This document shows, in pieces, positions 61,608 to 64,000 of a DNA stretch of 64,000 bases. The notes beneath the pieces were generated by a model. The model had not been told where the DNA came from, made no database searches, and saw only the letters and a program-made list of their open reading frames with translations. Both the position numbers and the translations under genes were made by a program. Each line of letters starts with the position of its first letter. Within the stretch, counting starts at the first letter, position 1. The stretch is from assembly GCF_002964705.1 (NCBI RefSeq), contig NZ_PQCD01000033.1, forward strand, positions 553,757-617,756, in the 5' to 3' direction. Source of the DNA: Pseudoalteromonas sp. T1lg75 (GTDB taxonomy: Bacteria; Pseudomonadota; Gammaproteobacteria; Enterobacterales; Alteromonadaceae).

Positions 61608-63692
61608 GTGCATCATCGCGTTTTTGCAGTGTTTACCCGCGGAGCTGCCAAACTAGCCGCCAATACGGTAATTTTATCGTTGCGAGAGGGGTATATAGCC
61701 CTGATCCCGTTTTTTGTAATGGCTGCCTTGGTAACCTTGGTTACACACTGGTTGAATTATGAAAAGTTGGTCGCTTCCTATGCATTTTTGAGCTCGTTCA
61801 ATGTGCTGGTCTGGACCTTGTTTCCGCTGACCACCTTGCTGTCCTTTAGCTATTACCTGGCCAAAAATCTTAAACTGAATACCATAGCAGTACCTATTTT
61901 GGTGCTTACCTGCTTTAGTGTCGCCTCAGGTTATATTTATGTGCTTGACGATGGCAGCATAGGTGTTAACAGCCGCGCCGGCGTGCTCTACACCATTTTA
62001 ATCCCCATTTTCTGTTGCTATATGATGCGCGCCATTTTACGTGCCCGCTGGTTACGGATTATGCCCGTTGGCAACATCAGTTTATTTTTGGTCAAACACC
62101 TGAATTTGATATTGCCGTATATGTTGGTGGTGTCAGCCACCTTTACGCTATTTCCCCTCGTTGATTGGTTACTGGGTCAAGCATTGGCGGTATTTAATGA
62201 GCAGCATGCGCTTTTGAGCAGCGGCGAGAAGCTCACCATACAGCTCCTGGGCTCGCATCTATTATGGTTGTTCGGCATTCATGGCGATAATGCCTATCAA
62301 ATTATAGCGACACCACAGATGAGCAACTTTCTATTGGGCTTTGGTATGGACAGCGAAAGTTATATCAATAGCTTTGTGCTGCTTGGTGGCTCCGGATGTA
62401 TCTGGGGCTTAGTGATCGCCTGTCTACTGCAAGGGAAGGGCACCCATGAAGCCAGTATTGCCCGGCTTAGTTCGCCGCTGGCGCTGTTTAATCTCAGCGA
62501 GATCATGGTTTATGCCCTACCCATAGTGTTTAATCCCTATTTGCTATTGCCCTTTATTATCACCCCTTTAATTAATGCCTTGCTTAGTAACCTTGTTATA
62601 AGTCAGGGCTGGATAAGTGTGGTCGCAGGGGCGGATATTCCCTGGTTTACTCCGGTGTTTATTAGTGGTTATGTGGCCACCGATAGTCTTATCGGTGTAC
62701 TCTGGCAGGCGCTGCTTATCGGCCTAAGTACCCTGATGTATCTGCCCTTTGTAAAGGCCAACAGAGAACATAATATCAGTGGTCGCCAACTGGATATGCT
62801 GGTCAAACGGGTGAGTGCCGGACGCCAGTTAGAACGACAGGCAGAAGCGCAATTTGCCAAGCGAGACAGTCAAAAAATAGCCGAGCAAAAGCGCCTGAAC
62901 GAGGTGATTGAAACCCTAAAAGAGGGCGCCTTATGCCTGTACTATCAACCCAAGGTTTGTAAAAAAACCAAGCGTATTCTCGGTTTTGAGGCGCTGCTAC
63001 GTCATAAGCGCAGTGATGGTACCATTGTCAGCCCCTGGTTTATTGATGTATTGGAGCGGTTTCAAATGATGGATGTGGTCGATAGCTTTGTTATTGACCA
63101 GTTGGAGCTCGACCTGCAGCAATTTCATCGTCATCAACTGGTGCCGAAAATCAGTTTTAACATTTCTCCGCGTAATCTCATTAACCGCCGCTATAAGCGT
63201 GTGATCCGCGCTTTCAGTAAGTTTCCGGATCAGGTTGAAGTAGAGATTCTGGAGTCCTCATATGCCGACGATTTTAGCCGCACCCAGGAGATAGTTGCTA
63301 AGTTACGAAGTGAAGGGATCCGCTGTGCGGTGGATGATTTCGGTACCGGCTATTCCTGCTTGAGCCTTCTTAGTAAGCTTAACGTCGATACCATCAAATT
63401 CGATCGCAGCCTGTTACCCAGTGATGAACATGATCCGGCAACCATCTTGTATCAAAGCCTGACGCAAATGTGCCATCAGTTGGGTTTTGAGGTGGTGGCA
63501 GAAGGCATTGAGTCGGACTTTCATGCCGACTTTATTACGCCCTTACCGATTTCCCAGTTACAGGGCTATTACTTTGATCATCCTTTGACTCTTGAGCAGG
63601 CAATCCGTAAGTTTGCCGATCAGGGCCTGGATACCATAGTACAGATAAATCGGGATTTACCTGTTGCCAACAGTAAAAAAGCCGCTCAATGA
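61608..63692 (+). CDS. PTS-EIIC-like membrane domain fused to an EAL phosphodiesterase
   Basis: 694 residues. Residues 1-385 form a ten-helix domain resembling the EIIC sugar-permease component of PTS (cellobiose/lactose type): REGYIALIPFFVMAALVTLV, HLLWLFGIHGDNAYQIIATP, IMVYALPIVFNPYLLLPFII. A short coiled-coil linker (about 390-430) follows. Residues 435-680 are an EAL domain with c-di-GMP phosphodiesterase residues: GFEALLRH, ISFNISPRN, VEVEILESS, CAVDDFGTGYSCLSLL, DTIKFDRS, EVVAEGIESD, QLQGYYFDHP. It therefore looks catalytically complete. No EIIA or EIIB domain is present, so sugar sensing rather than transport is likely. The start is GTG 61608. Confidence 0.92.
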   Translation: MHHRVFAVFTRGAAKLAANTVILSLREGYIALIPFFVMAALVTLVTHWLNYEKLVASYAFLSSFNVLVWTLFPLTTLLSFSYYLAKNLKLNTIAVPILVLTCFSVASGYIYVLDDGSIGVNSRAGVLYTILIPIFCCYMMRAILRARWLRIMPVGNISLFLVKHLNLILPYMLVVSATFTLFPLVDWLLGQALAVFNEQHALLSSGEKLTIQLLGSHLLWLFGIHGDNAYQIIATPQMSNFLLGFGMDSESYINSFVLLGGSGCIWGLVIACLLQGKGTHEASIARLSSPLALFNLSEIMVYALPIVFNPYLLLPFIITPLINALLSNLVISQGWISVVAGADIPWFTPVFISGYVATDSLIGVLWQALLIGLSTLMYLPFVKANREHNISGRQLDMLVKRVSAGRQLERQAEAQFAKRDSQKIAEQKRLNEVIETLKEGALCLYYQPKVCKKTKRILGFEALLRHKRSDGTIVSPWFIDVLERFQMMDVVDSFVIDQLELDLQQFHRHQLVPKISFNISPRNLINRRYKRVIRAFSKFPDQVEVEILESSYADDFSRTQEIVAKLRSEGIRCAVDDFGTGYSCLSLLSKLNVDTIKFDRSLLPSDEHDPATILYQSLTQMCHQLGFEVVAEGIESDFHADFITPLPISQLQGYYFDHPLTLEQAIRKFADQGLDTIVQINRDLPVANSKKAAQ

Positions 63693-63701
63693 GCGGCTTT
63701 T
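63676..63701. terminator. Terminator overlapping the stop codon of the EAL gene
   Basis: AAAGCCGCTC-AAT-GAGCGGCTTT with flanking A and T runs. The TGA stop of the EIIC-EAL gene (63690-63692) lies at the loop/right-arm junction. Confidence 0.85.
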
Positions 63702-63786
63702 GAGTCTTCAGTTTTCAGTAGGGTTGTTAAACTATGTTAACAAGCAGGTTCAACAGTAACCCAATATTGCTGAGATATCAACTTTG

Positions 63787-64000
63787 TTATTGTTTGTTAA
63801 TAAAAGATATTAACTTTGTGGCGATATCGACGTTATTTTGTGAGCCGATAAACTGCTCATAACCCATACCATGGGCAAACACCTGCACGTCTATGGCGGT
63901 GTGGCCGGAGGTTGTCCAGCCGGTGAAGCTGGCTTCATTGATGAGCTTTTTAACCGCTAAAACCAGGGCCTCTTCATCCACTTGTTTTGCCTGTGTAAGT
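63787..64000 (-). CDS. Alkaline phosphatase, C-terminal end (continues beyond the window)
   Basis: About 71 C-terminal residues, open at the right window edge. The stretch TGWTTSGHTAIDVQVFAHG contains the conserved zinc-ligand His, comparable to EHTG in E. coli PhoA. It is followed by YEQFIGSQNNVDIATKLISF, the typical end of the alkaline phosphatase family with its NTDI-like motif. Hydrolyses phosphate monoesters in the periplasm. Start and signal peptide are outside the window. Confidence 0.85.
   Translation of the reverse strand, partial: LTQAKQVDEEALVLAVKKLINEASFTGWTTSGHTAIDVQVFAHGMGYEQFIGSQNNVDIATKLISFINKQ

Overview
The window is chromosomal DNA of a marine gammaproteobacterium. The closest fit is Alteromonadaceae or a near relative (Alteromonas, Aestuariibacter or Bowmanella-like). 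The grounds are the gene set: an NAD-type isocitrate dehydrogenase of about 335 residues, a MscS channel, DUF3192, Xni/PpnN neighbours, the eight-gene his operon with a leader peptide, and YoaA-TsaB. This is judged from remembered protein families, not from a database search. I saw no rRNA, tRNA, CRISPR array, transposase or phage gene.

Layout. 1-6.5 kb: end of an acetylornithine/succinylornithine aminotransferase with a divergent Lrp-type regulator, then a subtilase (S8) with a P-domain, broken by a one-base frameshift, followed by a small secreted partner gene; then MscS and a membrane-anchored protein. 6.5-14.8 kb: M3 peptidase, DUF418 protein, RluF, GDSL esterase, a glycosyltransferase, a gene-poor stretch, a Rap1a/Tai-like protein and a TonB-like lipoprotein. 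14.8-20.9 kb: RND efflux pair with a divergent LysR gene, an alkyltransferase-like DNA-repair protein and a HlyIII/PAQR membrane protein.

21.2-31.5 kb is the most striking block. An RpoE-like ECF sigma factor and its ChrR-type zinc anti-sigma factor are followed, with almost no gaps, by DUF523-DUF1722, photolyase, a SnoaL-like protein, an SDR, an FAD amine-oxidase-like protein, DUF1365, cyclopropane-fatty-acid synthase, DUF2878, a chalcone-isomerase-like secreted protein and a DUF3833 lipoprotein. A TGATCC-N18-TATTGG element in front of the sigma gene looks like its own promoter. The set reads as a singlet-oxygen/light-stress regulon acting on DNA damage and membrane lipids.

31.6-36.8 kb: HU, then two small AT-rich gene cassettes with integron attC sites and no integrase in the window, then ilvIH with a Val/Leu-rich leader peptide and attenuator, then isocitrate dehydrogenase with a 3' frameshift. 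37-50 kb: HDOD-like protein, DUF3192, Xni, PpnN, a diguanylate cyclase, M61 peptidase, GT25 glycosyltransferase, fasciclin protein, TDT transporter with a divergent LysR gene, a methyltransferase and a lipoprotein. 50.2-57.5 kb: hisGDCBHAF-IE on the minus strand behind a His-rich leader peptide and attenuator. 57.9-64 kb: lipoprotein, YoaA helicase, TsaB, a small unknown, a PTS-EIIC/EAL fusion and the C-terminus of an alkaline phosphatase.

Two conserved genes (subtilase, isocitrate dehydrogenase) each appear to lack a single base. This may mean sequencing errors rather than real pseudogenes.
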